DNA from: Rhodospirillales bacterium
GTDB taxonomy: Bacteria; Pseudomonadota; Alphaproteobacteria; Rhodospirillales; WMHbin7
Assembly (NCBI GenBank): GCA_016215555.1
Contig: JACRJC010000060.1
Coordinates: 1 to 36,723, forward strand
Length of the DNA: 36,723 bases
Direction: 5' to 3'
Shown: piece by piece, positions 21,793 to 31,715 of the stretch
Layout of the letters: the number at the start of each line of letters is the position of its first letter
Position numbering within the stretch: position 1 is the first letter of the stretch
Position numbers and translations under genes: made by a program
Notes under the pieces: model-generated
What the model was told of the DNA's origin: nothing
Databases searched by the model: none
Seen by the model: only the letters and a program-made list of their open reading frames with translations

Positions 21793-22755
21793 TCATGGCA
21801 AGCGATTCTCCGCCCGCGCCGCCCGGGTCAGGGCCAGGAAGACGTCTTCCAGATCGGCCTCGTGGGTGGACAGATCGGCGATCTCCAGCCCCGACTGGCG
21901 CACCGTTTCCAGGATGCGCCCGACGGCGATGACGCTGGGCCGATAGCGGATGAACAGCTTATTGCCCTCTTTCAATTCCGGCGCGAAAACGGACAGGGCC
22001 TCGGGGACGGCGGCGACGGGCTGGGTCAGGGTCAGGGTCAGCGCCTTGCTGTCCAGGCGCTGCATCAGATGGGGTTTTTCATCGCAGGCGACAAGCTTGC
22101 CTTGGTCGATGATGGCGATGCGGTCGCACAGTTCCTCGGCCTCTTCCAGATAATGGGTGGTCAGCAAAATGGTGGCGCCAGCGGCATTGAGCGAACGCAC
22201 GTAAGCCCACAGATTGCGCCGAAGCTCGATATCGACGCCCGCCGTCGGCTCGTCCAGCACCAGCACCGGCGGGCTGTGGACCAGGGCTTTGGCCACCAGC
22301 AGGCGGCGGCGCATGCCGCCCGACAGCGTTCTGGCATAGGAATGGGCCTTGTCGGCCAGACCCATGGCGGCCAGGATTTCTTGCGTGCGCCGCCGTTCCT
22401 TGGGCACGCCGTACAGTCCGGCCTGCATTTCCAGCATTTCGAAGGGCGTGAAGAAAGGATCGAGATTGAGTTCCTGCGGCACCACGCCGATGCTGAGCCG
22501 GGCTAGGCGGACCTGGCTATCGATGTCGTAGCCCCAAACCTTGGCCGTGCCCGATGTCTTGTTGACCAGCCCGGCCAGGATGTTGATCAGCGTCGATTTG
22601 CCAGCCCCGTTGGGGCCCAGAAGGCCGAAGAACGAGCCCCTGGGAATGGCCATGGAAACATCGTCCAGGGCCAGCTTGGCGGGTCTTCCGTTCTGGCCGC
22701 CATAGGTCTTGGACAGGCCAGCGATTTCAACGGCGAGTTCAGGCAGATCGGTCAT
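21793..22755 (-). CDS. ABC-2 type transporter ATP-binding protein
   Basis: 320 residues. Walker A GPNGAGKST (47-55), Q-loop GVVPQELNLDPFFT, signature LSGGMRRRLL, Walker B VLVLDEPTAGVD and the H-loop histidine in LLTTHYLEEAEELCDR are all present, so the ATPase is complete. A C-terminal DUF4162-like domain (about 225-315) follows. The sequence resembles YadG/NodI-type exporters of the ABC-2 class, which need a separate permease. No permease gene is adjacent, since the downstream neighbour is the hydrolase, so its partner lies elsewhere. The start MTDLPELAVEIAGLSKTYG fits the family. It is divergent from the toxin-antitoxin pair. Confidence 0.92.
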   Translation of the reverse strand: MTDLPELAVEIAGLSKTYGGQNGRPAKLALDDVSMAIPRGSFFGLLGPNGAGKSTLINILAGLVNKTSGTAKVWGYDIDSQVRLARLSIGVVPQELNLDPFFTPFEMLEMQAGLYGVPKERRRTQEILAAMGLADKAHSYARTLSGGMRRRLLVAKALVHSPPVLVLDEPTAGVDIELRRNLWAYVRSLNAAGATILLTTHYLEEAEELCDRIAIIDQGKLVACDEKPHLMQRLDSKALTLTLTQPVAAVPEALSVFAPELKEGNKLFIRYRPSVIAVGRILETVRQSGLEIADLSTHEADLEDVFLALTRAARAENRLP

Positions 22756-22840
22756 GAGGATGTTTTAGCAGGGAAGGGGGGAGAGGCGCTACATGCTTGC
22801 GAATATCGACAAACCCTGCTTTTCAGGTCATAATCCGCGC

Positions 22841-23020
22841 ATGAGCCAGTCCGCGCCCCGCATTCCTCTTGAGGATCCGGAAACCGTCGCTTTCCGTCAG
22901 GCGGTGGCGGATGGTTTGTCCTCGCTTGATGCCGGAAAAAATGTCCCTTACGAACAGATCCGCGATTGGCTGTTGTCTTGGGGAACCAAAAGCGAATTGC
23001 CGCCGCCCGAATGTCCGTAA
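22841..23020 (+). CDS. ParD-like antitoxin
   Basis: 59 residues starting MSQSAPRIPLEDPETVAFRQ. The central GLSSLDAGKNVPYEQIRDWL followed by LSWGTKSELPPP is typical of the short ParD/RHH-like antitoxins paired with ParE toxins in alphaproteobacteria. It would neutralise the toxin and repress its own promoter. The start at 22841 is preferred over an upstream in-frame ATG at 22793, because the extension does not look like the family and the downstream start fits the usual length. It overlaps the toxin gene by 10 bases, the normal arrangement. Confidence 0.78.
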   Translation: MSQSAPRIPLEDPETVAFRQAVADGLSSLDAGKNVPYEQIRDWLLSWGTKSELPPPECP

Positions 23021-23289
23021 TCCTGTCGCCGGAAGCCTTTGAGGATCTGGCTCGTATTCGGGATCATATTGGGCAAGACAATCCCCAAGCCGCCAACCGC
23101 ATAGCCGTTCAGATCGTCGCCGCCTGCGACCGGCTGGAGTATTTGCCAGAGAGGGGCCGTCCCGGTCTTGTGTCGGGCACGCGCGAGCTTTTGGCGCTTT
23201 GGCCCTATGTGATCGTCTATCGAATCAAAGGAGAAGCCGTGGAAATCATCCGCATTTGGCATGGCGCCCAAAGCAGGGATCAGGGGTAG
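23011..23289 (+). CDS. ParE/RelE-superfamily toxin
   Basis: 92 residues. Motifs are those of ParE: LSPEAFEDLARIRDHIGQDN, then ANRIAVQIVAACDRLEYLPE, RGRPGLVSGTRELL, and YVIVYRIKGEAVEIIRIWHG with the conserved C-terminal strand. ParE toxins usually poison DNA gyrase; related RelE proteins cut mRNA at the ribosome, and sequence alone does not settle which applies. Its start overlaps the antitoxin's end by 10 bases. The pair sits between the ABC ATPase and pyrB. Both genes look intact. Confidence 0.85.
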   Translation: MSVILSPEAFEDLARIRDHIGQDNPQAANRIAVQIVAACDRLEYLPERGRPGLVSGTRELLALWPYVIVYRIKGEAVEIIRIWHGAQSRDQG

Positions 23290-23412
23290 GCAAACGATTC
23301 GCGGGGCTTTTTTCCAGCCCCAGGCCCGAATGGCGATGAAAAATCCCCAGAAAAACGCCATTTCCCGCTGCAAGGTTGCCGGACGGCCCGCCACTCTCTA
23401 GGATAGGGCTTT

Positions 23413-24369
23413 ATGAACGCCAGCGCCTTTCCGCACCGCCATCTTCTCGGCATCCAGGGTCTGACCGCCGAGGAGATTTCCTTTCTGCTCGACCATTCCG
23501 ACAGCTATGTCGATCAGAACCGCCGTCCGGGCCGCAAGCTCGACGTGCTGCGCGGGCGCACCATCATCAATCTGTTCTTCGAGAATTCGACCCGCACCCG
23601 CACCAGCTTCGAACTGGCGGCCAAGCGGCTGGGCGCCGACGTCATCAATATGCAGGTCGCCAACAGCTCGGTCACCAAGGGCGAAACCCTGATCGATACC
23701 GCCATGACGCTGAACGCCATGCATGCCGATGTGCTGGTGGTCCGCCATCCCGACTCGGGCGCGGTCAAGCTGCTTTCCGACAAGGTCAATTGCGCGGTGG
23801 TGAATGGCGGCGACGGCACGCACGAACACCCCACCCAGGCGCTGCTGGACGCGCTGACCATCCGCCGCCGCAAGGGCCGGCTTTCCGGCCTTCTGGTCGC
23901 CATCTGCGGCGACGTGCTGCATAGCCGCGTGGCGCGCTCGAACATCTATTTGCTCAACGCCATGGGAGCCCGGGTGCGCCTGGTCGCCCCCAAGACGCTG
24001 CTGCCGGTCAAGGCCGAGCGGCTGGGGGCGGAGATTTCGCACGACATGGCGGCGGGCCTGAAGGATGTCGATATCGTCATGATGCTGCGCGTGCAGAACG
24101 AACGCATGCAGGGCAGCTATATCCCGTCGATCCGCGAATATTTCCACTTCTTCGGCCTTGATTACGACAAGCTGAAGGAAGCCAAGCCCGACGCCTTGAT
24201 CATGCATCCCGGCCCCATGAATCGCGGCGTCGAGATCGACAGCGAAGTGGCCGACGATTTCGAGCGCAGCGTCATCCGCGAACAGGTGGAAATGGGCGTC
24301 GCCGTGCGCATGGCCTGCCTGGAAACGCTGACCCGGAATCTCGATCAGGCGAGGCCCAACCATGGCTAA
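23413..24369 (+). CDS. pyrB: Aspartate carbamoyltransferase catalytic subunit
   Basis: 318 residues. It joins carbamoyl phosphate and aspartate, the first committed step of pyrimidine synthesis. Visible motifs: [13 protein letters not shown] (carbamoyl-phosphate site), [11 protein letters not shown], and [11 protein letters not shown] (aspartate-loop side). The length is usual for PyrB of the type that associates with a dihydroorotase-like partner. No pyrI regulatory gene is adjacent. It overlaps the downstream pyrC-like gene by 8 bases, indicating co-translation and perhaps assembly in one complex. Confidence 0.97.
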   Translation: MNASAFPHRHLLGIQGLTAEEISFLLDHSDSYVDQNRRPGRKLDVLRGRTIINLFFENSTRTRTSFELAAKRLGADVINMQVANSSVTKGETLIDTAMTLNAMHADVLVVRHPDSGAVKLLSDKVNCAVVNGGDGTHEHPTQALLDALTIRRRKGRLSGLLVAICGDVLHSRVARSNIYLLNAMGARVRLVAPKTLLPVKAERLGAEISHDMAAGLKDVDIVMMLRVQNERMQGSYIPSIREYFHFFGLDYDKLKEAKPDALIMHPGPMNRGVEIDSEVADDFERSVIREQVEMGVAVRMACLETLTRNLDQARPNHG

Positions 24370-25672
24370 GACCGCCTATATCAATGTCCGCCTGCTGGAC
24401 CCGGCCACGGGTCTGGACGCCGTCGGCGCGCTTCTGACCCAGGGCGAGGAAATCGTCGATTTCGGCCCCAATCTCTTCAAGGCCAGCGCCGGCTGGCGCG
24501 TCCCATCGGGCATCCAGGTCGTCGATGGCAAGGGCGCTTGCCTGGCGCCGGGTCTGGTCGATATGCGCGTGCAATTGCGCGAACCCGGCGAAGAGCACAA
24601 AGAGACGTTGAAAACGGCCGCCGAGGCGGCGGTGGCGGGCGGCGTCACCAGCATGGTCTGCCTGCCCAACACCGACCCCATCATCGACGATGTGGCCAGT
24701 GTGGAATTCGTGGCCCGGCGCGCCCGCAAGGTCGGGCTGGTCAAGGTCTATCCCTATGCCGCCGCCACCAAGGGTCTGGCCGGCAAGGAACTGGCCGAGT
24801 TGGGCCTGCTGGCCCAGGCGGGCGCTCTTGCCTTTACCGACGGCGTGCATGCCCTGGCCGACGCCAGGGTGATGCGAAGGGCACTTTCCTATGCCTCGAC
24901 CTTCGATCTTCTGATCGTCCAGCATCCCGAGGAACCGGCGCTGGCCCTGGGCGGGGCCATGAATGCCGGCGAGATGGCGACGCGCCTGGGCGTGCCGTCC
25001 ATTCCCAAGGAAGCCGAAGTCATCATGATCGAGCGCGATTTGCGGCTGGCTGCCGCCACCGGGGCCCGCTATCACGCCGCTCATCTCTCGACCGCCGAAG
25101 CCATCGAGGCCGTGCGCCGGGCCAAGGCCGAGGGGGTGCGCGTCACCTGCGACACGGCACCACCCTATTTCGCGCTCAACGAACTGGAAGTGAACGGCTG
25201 GCGCACCTTCGCCAAATTGTCGCCGCCCCTGCGCGACGAGGACGACCGCAAGGCCGTGGTCGAGGGTCTGAGGGACGGCACCATCGACGTCATCGCGTCC
25301 GATCATGCGCCGCAGGACCAGGATTCGAAGCGCCTGCCCTTCGCCCAGGCCGCTTTCGGCGGCGTGGGTCTGGAAACCCTGCTCGCCGTGTCGCTGGAAC
25401 TGTATCACGACAAGGCCTTGCCGCTGCTGGAGGTGCTGGCCCATCTGACCTGCAAGCCGGCGGGCATTCTGGGCCTGAAGGCCGGAAGGCTGGAAAAGGG
25501 CCTGCCCGCCGATCTGGTGCTGTTCGATCCGGGCCGCCCCTGGAAAGTGGTGGCCGACACGTTCCGTTCGAAGTCCAAGAATTCGCCCTTCGATGGCCGC
25601 CCCGTTCAGGGCCGGGTGCTGAAAACCATCATTGACGGGCGCCCCGTCTTCTCGCTGGACGGCGAGGGATAA
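24362..25672 (+). CDS. pyrC: Dihydroorotase-like protein, probably non-catalytic
   Basis: 436 residues of the class I dihydroorotase family: [56 protein letters not shown]. In active enzymes the first motif is DxHxHLREPG with two metal-binding histidines; here it reads [10 protein letters not shown], with both histidines replaced by Arg and Gln. The later ligands (His in HAAHLS, Asp in SDHAP) remain. This pattern matches the inactive PyrC' proteins that stabilise PyrB in Pseudomonas-type complexes. The gene overlaps pyrB by 8 bases and plsY by 1. An active dihydroorotase must be encoded elsewhere. Confidence 0.88.
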   Translation: MAKTAYINVRLLDPATGLDAVGALLTQGEEIVDFGPNLFKASAGWRVPSGIQVVDGKGACLAPGLVDMRVQLREPGEEHKETLKTAAEAAVAGGVTSMVCLPNTDPIIDDVASVEFVARRARKVGLVKVYPYAAATKGLAGKELAELGLLAQAGALAFTDGVHALADARVMRRALSYASTFDLLIVQHPEEPALALGGAMNAGEMATRLGVPSIPKEAEVIMIERDLRLAAATGARYHAAHLSTAEAIEAVRRAKAEGVRVTCDTAPPYFALNELEVNGWRTFAKLSPPLRDEDDRKAVVEGLRDGTIDVIASDHAPQDQDSKRLPFAQAAFGGVGLETLLAVSLELYHDKALPLLEVLAHLTCKPAGILGLKAGRLEKGLPADLVLFDPGRPWKVVADTFRSKSKNSPFDGRPVQGRVLKTIIDGRPVFSLDGEG

Positions 25673-26256
25673 TGGAAAGCCTGCTTGCCGCTCTGGGCGG
25701 CTATCTACTGGGCTCGGTGCCTTTCGGTCTGCTGCTGACCAAGGCGGCGGGACTGGGCGATATCCGCGCCGTCGGTTCGGGCAATATCGGCGCCACCAAT
25801 GTTCTGCGCACCGGCAACAAGAAGCTGGCCGCCGCTACCTTGATTCTGGACGGGGCCAAGGGCGCGGTGGCGGCGCTGATCGCCTGGGGACTGGCTGGCG
25901 AAGACATGGCTCTGATCGCCGGTTTCTTCGCCGTGCTGGGCCATAATTTTCCGGTCTGGCTGAAATTCAAGGGCGGCAAGGGTGTGGCCACGACGCTGGG
26001 CACGCTGCTGGCGGTTTCCTGGCCGGCAGGCCTGGCCGCCATCGCCACCTGGCTGCTGGCGGCGAAACTGGGCCGCATCTCGTCGCTGGCGGCCCTGGCG
26101 GCTTTGGGCCTGTCGCCCCTTTACGCCTATTTCTTCGCCTCGCCCCGCCATGCGGCGCTGGCCCTGGTTCTGGCCGCGCTGGGCTTCTTTCGCCACAAGG
26201 CCAATATCGAACGCCTGCTGGCCGGCACCGAGCCCCGGATCGGCGAGAAGAAGTAA
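25672..26256 (+). CDS. plsY: Glycerol-3-phosphate acyltransferase PlsY
   Basis: 194 residues, an inner-membrane enzyme that transfers acyl groups from acyl-phosphate to glycerol-3-phosphate, beginning phospholipid synthesis. Conserved motifs: [23 protein letters not shown] (motif 1), [19 protein letters not shown] (motif 2) and a C-terminal [18 protein letters not shown] (motif 3). Five to six transmembrane segments are visible. Its ATG overlaps the pyrC stop by one base, an arrangement common in alphaproteobacteria. The length is normal. Confidence 0.96.
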   Translation: MESLLAALGGYLLGSVPFGLLLTKAAGLGDIRAVGSGNIGATNVLRTGNKKLAAATLILDGAKGAVAALIAWGLAGEDMALIAGFFAVLGHNFPVWLKFKGGKGVATTLGTLLAVSWPAGLAAIATWLLAAKLGRISSLAALAALGLSPLYAYFFASPRHAALALVLAALGFFRHKANIERLLAGTEPRIGEKK

Positions 26257-26270
26257 CCTCTACCTTTGCG

Positions 26271-27953
26271 CTACGCCGCCCGGACCTCGACCAGGAAGGC
26301 CTCGACTTCCTTCTTGAGTGCGCTCGACTGATCCCCCAGATCCTGGGCTGCGACCAACACTTCCGAGGCGCTGGTTTCAGTTTGGCGCGCCGCCGCCGTG
26401 ACGTCGGAAATGTTGACGCTGACATCGCGGGTGCCGCTGGAGGCCAACTGCACCGAGCGGGCTATTTCGTTGGTGGCCGCACTTTGTTCGGCAACCGCCG
26501 TCGCCACCGAGGAAGTGATAGCGGAAATATTGCCGATGGTGGCGCCGATGGCGGTGATGGCATCGACGGCCTTCTCGGTTTCAGCCTGGATCGAAGCAAC
26601 CTGCTTTTGAATGTCTTCCGTCGCCTTGGCGGTCTGGTTGGCAAGGCTTTTGACTTCGTTGGCGACGACGGCGAAGCCCTTGCCGGCATCGCCGGCCCTG
26701 GCCGCTTCGATGGTGGCGTTCAGGGCCAGCAGATTGGTCTGGCTGGCAATGTCGTTGATGAGATTGACCACCTCGCCAATCTTGCCAGCGGCCTGAGCCA
26801 AGCCCTGAACCATCATATTGGCGTCGTCCGCTTCGCCCACCGCGCGTCCTGCGACATCCGTCGCGTCGCCGACCAGCCGATTGATCTCGCCGATCGAGGC
26901 CGACAGCTCTTCGGTCGCCGATGCCACGGAGTCGACGTTGGTCGATGCGGTTTCAGACGCCTGGTTGACGAAGGTGGATTTGTTGAGGGTCATGTCGGCG
27001 GCGCCGGAAAGACCTTCGGCGCTGCGGCGCAGCCCCATCGACGCCGTCGTCACCTTATCGACAACGGATTCGATGGCCTGGGCGAAGTTGCGCGTAAGCC
27101 CATCCATCTTCGTCCGGTGCCGCTCGCGCTCGGCCATTTCGGCTTCCTGGCGCTTGTCGATCTCGTCGGCGCGGATCAGGGATTCGCGAAAACCTTCCAA
27201 GGCCTTGGCCATGATGCCGATTTCGTCGCCGCGCTCGGCCCCGGAAATCTGCCCTGAATAATCATGACGGGTAATGCGCTCCATATTGGCGGCAAGATGC
27301 TTGATGATGGCCAACTGCGATTTGGTGACGAAGAACAGGGCCAGGCAACTGACAAGGCAAATGACGCCGGCCACGGCGATGGCGGAAGCCGCGATGGTGT
27401 CCAGCATGGCGAAGAATTTTGCTTTGGGCATCGCGGTTGCGATCGAGCCGATGATCTTGCCGGTGGCATCCTTGACCGGCTCATAGCGCACAAGATAGGT
27501 GCTGCCCGCGACCTGGGATTCGCCGTTGAAGGGTTTGCCTTCGCCGAACACGGTTTGTTCGATGGCGCCCTCGGGAAATTTCGAGCCGACCACGCGCTTG
27601 CCTTCGGCATTCACCACGTTGGTCGAAGCCCTGACCTTGCCGTCGAAGACGCTGACGGCAATGCCAAGCGCCTGTTTCAAGCTGTCGGGAATCTCGTGAT
27701 TGCCGTCGATGACGAAATCGCCCCAGGCCAGCTTGCCGTCGATCTGGTGCGGCCCGCCATTGCCCCTGGCCTGCAGCATCTGGTTCAGCACCTTGACGTT
27801 GCCTTCCTGACTTAGGATCGCCTGCTCGGCCAAGCTGGACGAGACGATGGCCAGAATGACGGCGACGATGATGGTGGCGGCCAGGACGAAGCCGACGACA
27901 TTGACGGCGACGATGCGGGTGGTGATGGAAAGTCCCGATAATGTTCTGAACAT
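26271..27953 (-). CDS. Methyl-accepting chemotaxis protein, single-Cache type
   Basis: 560 residues. TM1 (about 15-38), a periplasmic Cache-like sensor (about 40-185, with [14 protein letters not shown] and [14 protein letters not shown]), TM2 (about 190-212), HAMP (about 214-270), then the signalling domain. Its hairpin tip, [20 protein letters not shown] with [20 protein letters not shown], binds CheA/CheW. The C-terminus lacks a pentapeptide tether for CheR/CheB. The ATG at 27953 has GGAGGG 7 bases upstream; a TTG-started extension of five residues includes that site and is rejected. The gene would control motility or a related pathway; the ligand is unknown. Confidence 0.94.
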   Translation of the reverse strand: MFRTLSGLSITTRIVAVNVVGFVLAATIIVAVILAIVSSSLAEQAILSQEGNVKVLNQMLQARGNGGPHQIDGKLAWGDFVIDGNHEIPDSLKQALGIAVSVFDGKVRASTNVVNAEGKRVVGSKFPEGAIEQTVFGEGKPFNGESQVAGSTYLVRYEPVKDATGKIIGSIATAMPKAKFFAMLDTIAASAIAVAGVICLVSCLALFFVTKSQLAIIKHLAANMERITRHDYSGQISGAERGDEIGIMAKALEGFRESLIRADEIDKRQEAEMAERERHRTKMDGLTRNFAQAIESVVDKVTTASMGLRRSAEGLSGAADMTLNKSTFVNQASETASTNVDSVASATEELSASIGEINRLVGDATDVAGRAVGEADDANMMVQGLAQAAGKIGEVVNLINDIASQTNLLALNATIEAARAGDAGKGFAVVANEVKSLANQTAKATEDIQKQVASIQAETEKAVDAITAIGATIGNISAITSSVATAVAEQSAATNEIARSVQLASSGTRDVSVNISDVTAAARQTETSASEVLVAAQDLGDQSSALKKEVEAFLVEVRAA

Positions 27954-28198
27954 GTTAGCGCCCTCCAAACGAAATTTCCTGCCCGGACAATAGAAGCAAG
28001 CCGGGGCCGTTACAAGTTATCGGAGGTTATAAACCGTGCCACGATGATTCATAGAGGCTTGATTAAAATCAAGGACTATTCTTTCGAATGCTCAATTGTA
28101 GCTGCAATGCAAATCAGGAACGGCAACTTTCCGCGCCGCCCCTTGCCTGGCCTTGAATTTCGCCTTCCAATGTAGGCAGCCTCCAGCTTGGACAAAAA

Positions 28199-28852
28199 AT
28201 GCTTACCGGCACAGCAAGATATCTCCCAGAATTTGGGCTTCGCATTCGCGGCGCCTTCAATCCCGGCTCCGGCGACGGCGCGCCGGATGGCGTGCAGACC
28301 CTGCTGCTGATCGGCTATCTGGGCGGCGAGATGTGGCCCATCTTCCAGCGCCAAGGAAAGGACGAGCCCAACCCATTGGATGGCTGGACCCGCCGTGTCA
28401 TCGATCCCTTGGCCAAGGAACTGGGCGCCGTCGCTCTTTATCCCTTCGAGGGGCCGCCCTGGTTGCCCTTTCAGCGCTGGGCGATGCGGGCCGAAGGCTT
28501 GACCCAATCGCCCGTCGGCCCCTTGATCCATCCCGAATACGGACTTTGGCACGGCTACCGCGCCGCGCTGGGCTTGCGCGAAAGGATTGCAGCCGTCCCC
28601 CCGGCCCTTCCCAAGGAACTTTGCGCCGATTGCCAGGCCAAGCTTTGCCTGGCGGCCTGCCCGGCCGGCGTGTTCGACGGCGGGCGCTATGATCTGCCCT
28701 TATGCCGGGCCTATCTGAAAACCGCCGACAACGCCTGTCTTGATGGCGGCTGCCTGGCTAGGCGGGCCTGCCCGGTTGGAAGCCAGAACGCCTATGGACC
28801 GGAACAGGCCCGTTTCCACATGCAGGCCTTTCTGGCCGCCTTTGGAAACTAG
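28199..28852 (+). CDS. 4Fe-4S ferredoxin-like protein
   Basis: 217 residues. The N-terminal two thirds (about 1-140) have no iron-binding motif; segments such as LLIGYLGGEMWPIFQ recall the family annotated simply as ferredoxin in alphaproteobacteria, related to the QueG/reductive-dehalogenase-like fold. Two cysteine clusters follow: CADCQAKLCLAACPAG and then CRAY, with ACLDGGCLARRACPVG near 180-195, enough for two 4Fe-4S clusters. The C-terminal FHMQAFLAAFG is conserved in the family as I recall it. The substrate is unknown. The stop codon TAG is formed by the first bases of a downstream MITE-like element. Confidence 0.8.
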   Translation: MLTGTARYLPEFGLRIRGAFNPGSGDGAPDGVQTLLLIGYLGGEMWPIFQRQGKDEPNPLDGWTRRVIDPLAKELGAVALYPFEGPPWLPFQRWAMRAEGLTQSPVGPLIHPEYGLWHGYRAALGLRERIAAVPPALPKELCADCQAKLCLAACPAGVFDGGRYDLPLCRAYLKTADNACLDGGCLARRACPVGSQNAYGPEQARFHMQAFLAAFGN

Positions 28853-29071
28853 GGTCAAGACCCAATTGGGATGCCCACATCTATCCATAATTCGCTGGAA
28901 ACGCTCGCGGAATTTTTTGGACCATTTTCGCCACCAAGACACGAAGGCACCAAGAAAACGCCAAGTTCATTTCCTCTCCTTGGTGTCTTGGTGACTTGGT
29001 GGCTCAAAAGCTGACGAATGCCGTTCCGGCCTGCCGGATTAAGAAACGTCATTAAATGAGTCCTGACCCTA
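28850..29071. mobile_element. MITE-like element with terminal inverted repeats
   Basis: Starts TAGGGTCAAGACCCAATT (28850-28867) and ends AATGAGTCCTGACCCTA (29055-29071), an imperfect terminal inverted repeat of about 17 bases. Inside is a longer imperfect inverted repeat: left arm at 28931-28954, right arm at 28979-29002, built from CACCAAG units. There is no coding capacity. The size (222 bp) and structure fit a non-autonomous transposable element. It provides the stop codon of the ferredoxin-like gene and ends 4 bases before the chemotaxis gene. Confidence 0.65.
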
Positions 29072-29075
29072 GTCG

Positions 29076-30761
29076 TTAAGCCGCCCGAACATCGCTCAGG
29101 AATTTCTCGACCCGGCTTTTTAGCGATTCTGCTTCCGACTGAAGCTCGCCGGCGACGCCGTTCATTTCCCCGGCCAGCTTGCCGGTTGCCACCGAGGCCT
29201 CGGAAACGTCGGCGATGTTTTCCGTCACTTCCCGCGTCCCCTGCGAGGCCTGGGCGACGTTGCGGGCGATTTCCTGGGTGGCGGCATTCTGCTGTTCGGC
29301 GGCGCTGGCGATCGAGGAAACCACTTCATCGACGCGGCCCACCGTGCAGGCCACGCGTTTGGTGACTTCCAGGGCCATCTCGGCCGAGCCTTGCATGCCG
29401 GCCACCTGGCTGCTGATCTCGTCGGTGGCTTTGGCGGTCTGGTTGGCGAGATTCTTGACTTCGCCGGCGACGACGGCGAAGCCCTTGCCGGCTTCGCCGG
29501 CCCGCGCCGCCTCAATGGTGGCGTTCAAGGCCAGCAGATTGGTCTGGCTGGCGATGTCATTAATCAGATTGACGATCTCGCCGATCTTCTGGGCGGCGCT
29601 GGCAAGCCCTTCCATCGTGGCGTTGGTTTCATTGATGCCGCCCACGGCCTCGTGGGTGATCAGCATCGTCTCTTGCACCCGCCGGCTGATTTCCAGCGTC
29701 GAGGCGCCCAATTCCTCGGCGGCGCTGGCGACTGTTTGCACGTTGGCCGAGGCCTGTTCGGCGGCGGCGGCGACGGCTGCGCTTTGCCGGCTGGTCTGTT
29801 CGGCGGAGGCATGCAGCCCATCCGAGGCATGGTTGACGTGATCGACCGTCTCAGTGACCTTGGTCAGCATGCCGGTCACGACCTTGTCGAACTCTGCCGT
29901 CAATTCCTCGCGCCGCCTGGCCCTGGCTTGGTTTTTCTCCTGCTGGACCTTGGCCTCGGCTTCCATCTGGCGGTTGCGGATCAGGTTTTCCTTGAAGACC
30001 TGGACGGCATTGGCCATGTGGCCCACCTCATCCAGGCGGTCGCGGCCCTGGATATCGACAGAGGTGTCGCCTTCGGCCAGCCGGCGCATTTCATGGGTGG
30101 TGGCGACGATGGGGCGCGTGGTGTTGCTGGCCACCAGCATGGACAGGCCCACCACCAGAAGCGTGATGACGGCGACGACGGCGCCTGTCTTCATGGCCTT
30201 GGTCCAAAAGGCGGCGGCGACATCGTCGATATAGATGCCCGAGCCGATCACCCAGCCCCAGGGCGCGAAACCCTTCACATAGGAAACCTTGGCAACCGGC
30301 TGGTCGAAGCCGGGCTTGGGCCACAGATAATCGACGAAACCTTCGCCCTTGTCCTTGACCGTCTGCACGAAGGCCATGAACAACAGCTTGCCCGAAGGGT
30401 CGGCGTTCTTGGACAAGTCCTTGCCGTCCAACTCGGGGCGAATCGGATGCATGACCATGACCGGGGCCATGTCGTTGACCCAGATATATTCGCTGCCCTC
30501 GTAGCGCATGGCCCTCAGCGCCTTCAATGCCGCTTCCTTGGCCGCTTCCTGGCTTAAGCCGCCATCGCTGGCCTGGCGTTCGAAACCGGCCACCGTCGAA
30601 TGGGCCAGTTCCACCACAGCCTTGGTTTTGATCTGGCGGTCGGCCAGCATCGTCTGTTTGACGTCGATAAGCGTGTAAATGGCTACCGCCGAAATGCCGA
30701 CGAAAGCCGCCGCCACGATCAGTGATAGCTTCACGATGATTCTAAGGTCAGCCAAGCGCAT
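29076..30761 (-). CDS. Methyl-accepting chemotaxis protein, sCache_2 type
   Basis: 561 residues. TM1 (about 10-32), then a periplasmic sCache_2 domain (about 35-185) with [33 protein letters not shown] and [17 protein letters not shown]. This family often binds small organic acids. TM2 (about 192-212) and HAMP follow. The signalling domain has the conserved tip [20 protein letters not shown]. It ends [13 protein letters not shown], the same ending as the other chemotaxis receptor in this window, which suggests a common origin. A strong ribosome site (AGGGGG) precedes the ATG at 30761. The ligand is not predictable. Confidence 0.95.
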   Translation of the reverse strand: MRLADLRIIVKLSLIVAAAFVGISAVAIYTLIDVKQTMLADRQIKTKAVVELAHSTVAGFERQASDGGLSQEAAKEAALKALRAMRYEGSEYIWVNDMAPVMVMHPIRPELDGKDLSKNADPSGKLLFMAFVQTVKDKGEGFVDYLWPKPGFDQPVAKVSYVKGFAPWGWVIGSGIYIDDVAAAFWTKAMKTGAVVAVITLLVVGLSMLVASNTTRPIVATTHEMRRLAEGDTSVDIQGRDRLDEVGHMANAVQVFKENLIRNRQMEAEAKVQQEKNQARARRREELTAEFDKVVTGMLTKVTETVDHVNHASDGLHASAEQTSRQSAAVAAAAEQASANVQTVASAAEELGASTLEISRRVQETMLITHEAVGGINETNATMEGLASAAQKIGEIVNLINDIASQTNLLALNATIEAARAGEAGKGFAVVAGEVKNLANQTAKATDEISSQVAGMQGSAEMALEVTKRVACTVGRVDEVVSSIASAAEQQNAATQEIARNVAQASQGTREVTENIADVSEASVATGKLAGEMNGVAGELQSEAESLKSRVEKFLSDVRAA

Positions 30762-30926
30762 GGTTCGATCCCCCTAAAGACCGTAATAAAATTGTTGCTA
30801 TTTACTTTTAAAATTATCAAGCGACCCGGAGCTACGCAACGTAAAACCAGGAATTACTCGAATGCACAAAATTTGCCTGGCGTCTGCCGCATGGACAGTT
30901 TTGGGCTTGGGGCCTATATATCTGCC

Positions 30927-31715
30927 ATGAATTTGCGCAACCGGCCTTTTTTGAAAATGCATGGTCTCGGCAACGACTTCGTCGTGCTTGACGGGCGAAG
31001 CGCGCCCTTAAGTCTTGGCAAGGACCAGGCCCGGCTTTTGGCTGATCGGCATTTCGGCATCGGCTGCGATCAGATCGTGATCCTCGAGGCTCCGCAAACG
31101 CCGCCCGCCGATGTGTTCGTCCGCTTCCTGAACAGCGATGGCAGCGAATCGGGGGCCTGCGGCAACGGCACGCGCTGCGTCGCCCGCTTGCTCTTCGACG
31201 AGAAGAGGACGGATTCCTGCGTCGTCGAGACCAAGTCGGGCCTGCTGCCTTGCCGTCGGATGCATGACGGCCAAATCGAAGTGGATATGGGCGAGGCCCG
31301 CGATATCGCCGATCTCGATCTGTGCGAAGGGCCGCTGGACCGGCCCGTTTACGTCAATATGGGCAATCCGCATGCCGTCTTCTTCGTGCAAGACGCGCTG
31401 GCGGTCGATCTGCCCCGGCACGGCCCGGTGATCGAACATCATGCGCTGTTTCCCAATCGCACCAATGTCGAACTGGTGTCGGTGCCGGGGCCTGATCGGC
31501 TGCGCTTGCGGGTGTGGGAACGGGGCGCGGGCATTACCCTGGCCTGCGGCTCGGGGGCTTGCGCGGCGGCGGTGGCCGCCCATCGGCGCGGATTGACGTC
31601 GCGCCTTGTTGAGATCGAACTGGATGGCGGGGTTCTGCATCTGCATTACCTGGAAAACGGCCATGTGCTGATGACCGGTCCGGCGACGCTGGTGGCCGAG
31701 GGCAGGCTGTCCTGA
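30927..31715 (+). CDS. dapF: Diaminopimelate epimerase
   Basis: 262 residues. It converts LL- to meso-diaminopimelate for lysine and peptidoglycan synthesis. The N-terminus FLKMHGLGNDFVVLDGR is diagnostic. The two catalytic cysteines are present: Cys78 in ACGNGTRC and about Cys207 in ACGSGACA. NMGNPHAVFF is conserved. The start at 30927 is chosen because the protein then begins at the family's usual place; upstream in-frame ATGs at 30792 and 30891 would add residues unlike the family. It overlaps mtaB by one base. The AT-rich gap before it (30762-30926) should hold its promoter. Confidence 0.96.
   Translation: MNLRNRPFLKMHGLGNDFVVLDGRSAPLSLGKDQARLLADRHFGIGCDQIVILEAPQTPPADVFVRFLNSDGSESGACGNGTRCVARLLFDEKRTDSCVVETKSGLLPCRRMHDGQIEVDMGEARDIADLDLCEGPLDRPVYVNMGNPHAVFFVQDALAVDLPRHGPVIEHHALFPNRTNVELVSVPGPDRLRLRVWERGAGITLACGSGACAAAVAAHRRGLTSRLVEIELDGGVLHLHYLENGHVLMTGPATLVAEGRLS

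Noticed and set aside
23300..23325. Intrinsic terminator after the toxin gene (GGGGC, T-run, GCCCC)
   Set aside because: The T-run is in the loop rather than after the stem, so it does not fit a terminator.
29391..30557. 388-codon plus-strand open frame opposite the second chemotaxis receptor
   Set aside because: Gly/His-rich shadow translation; the minus-strand receptor is unmistakable.
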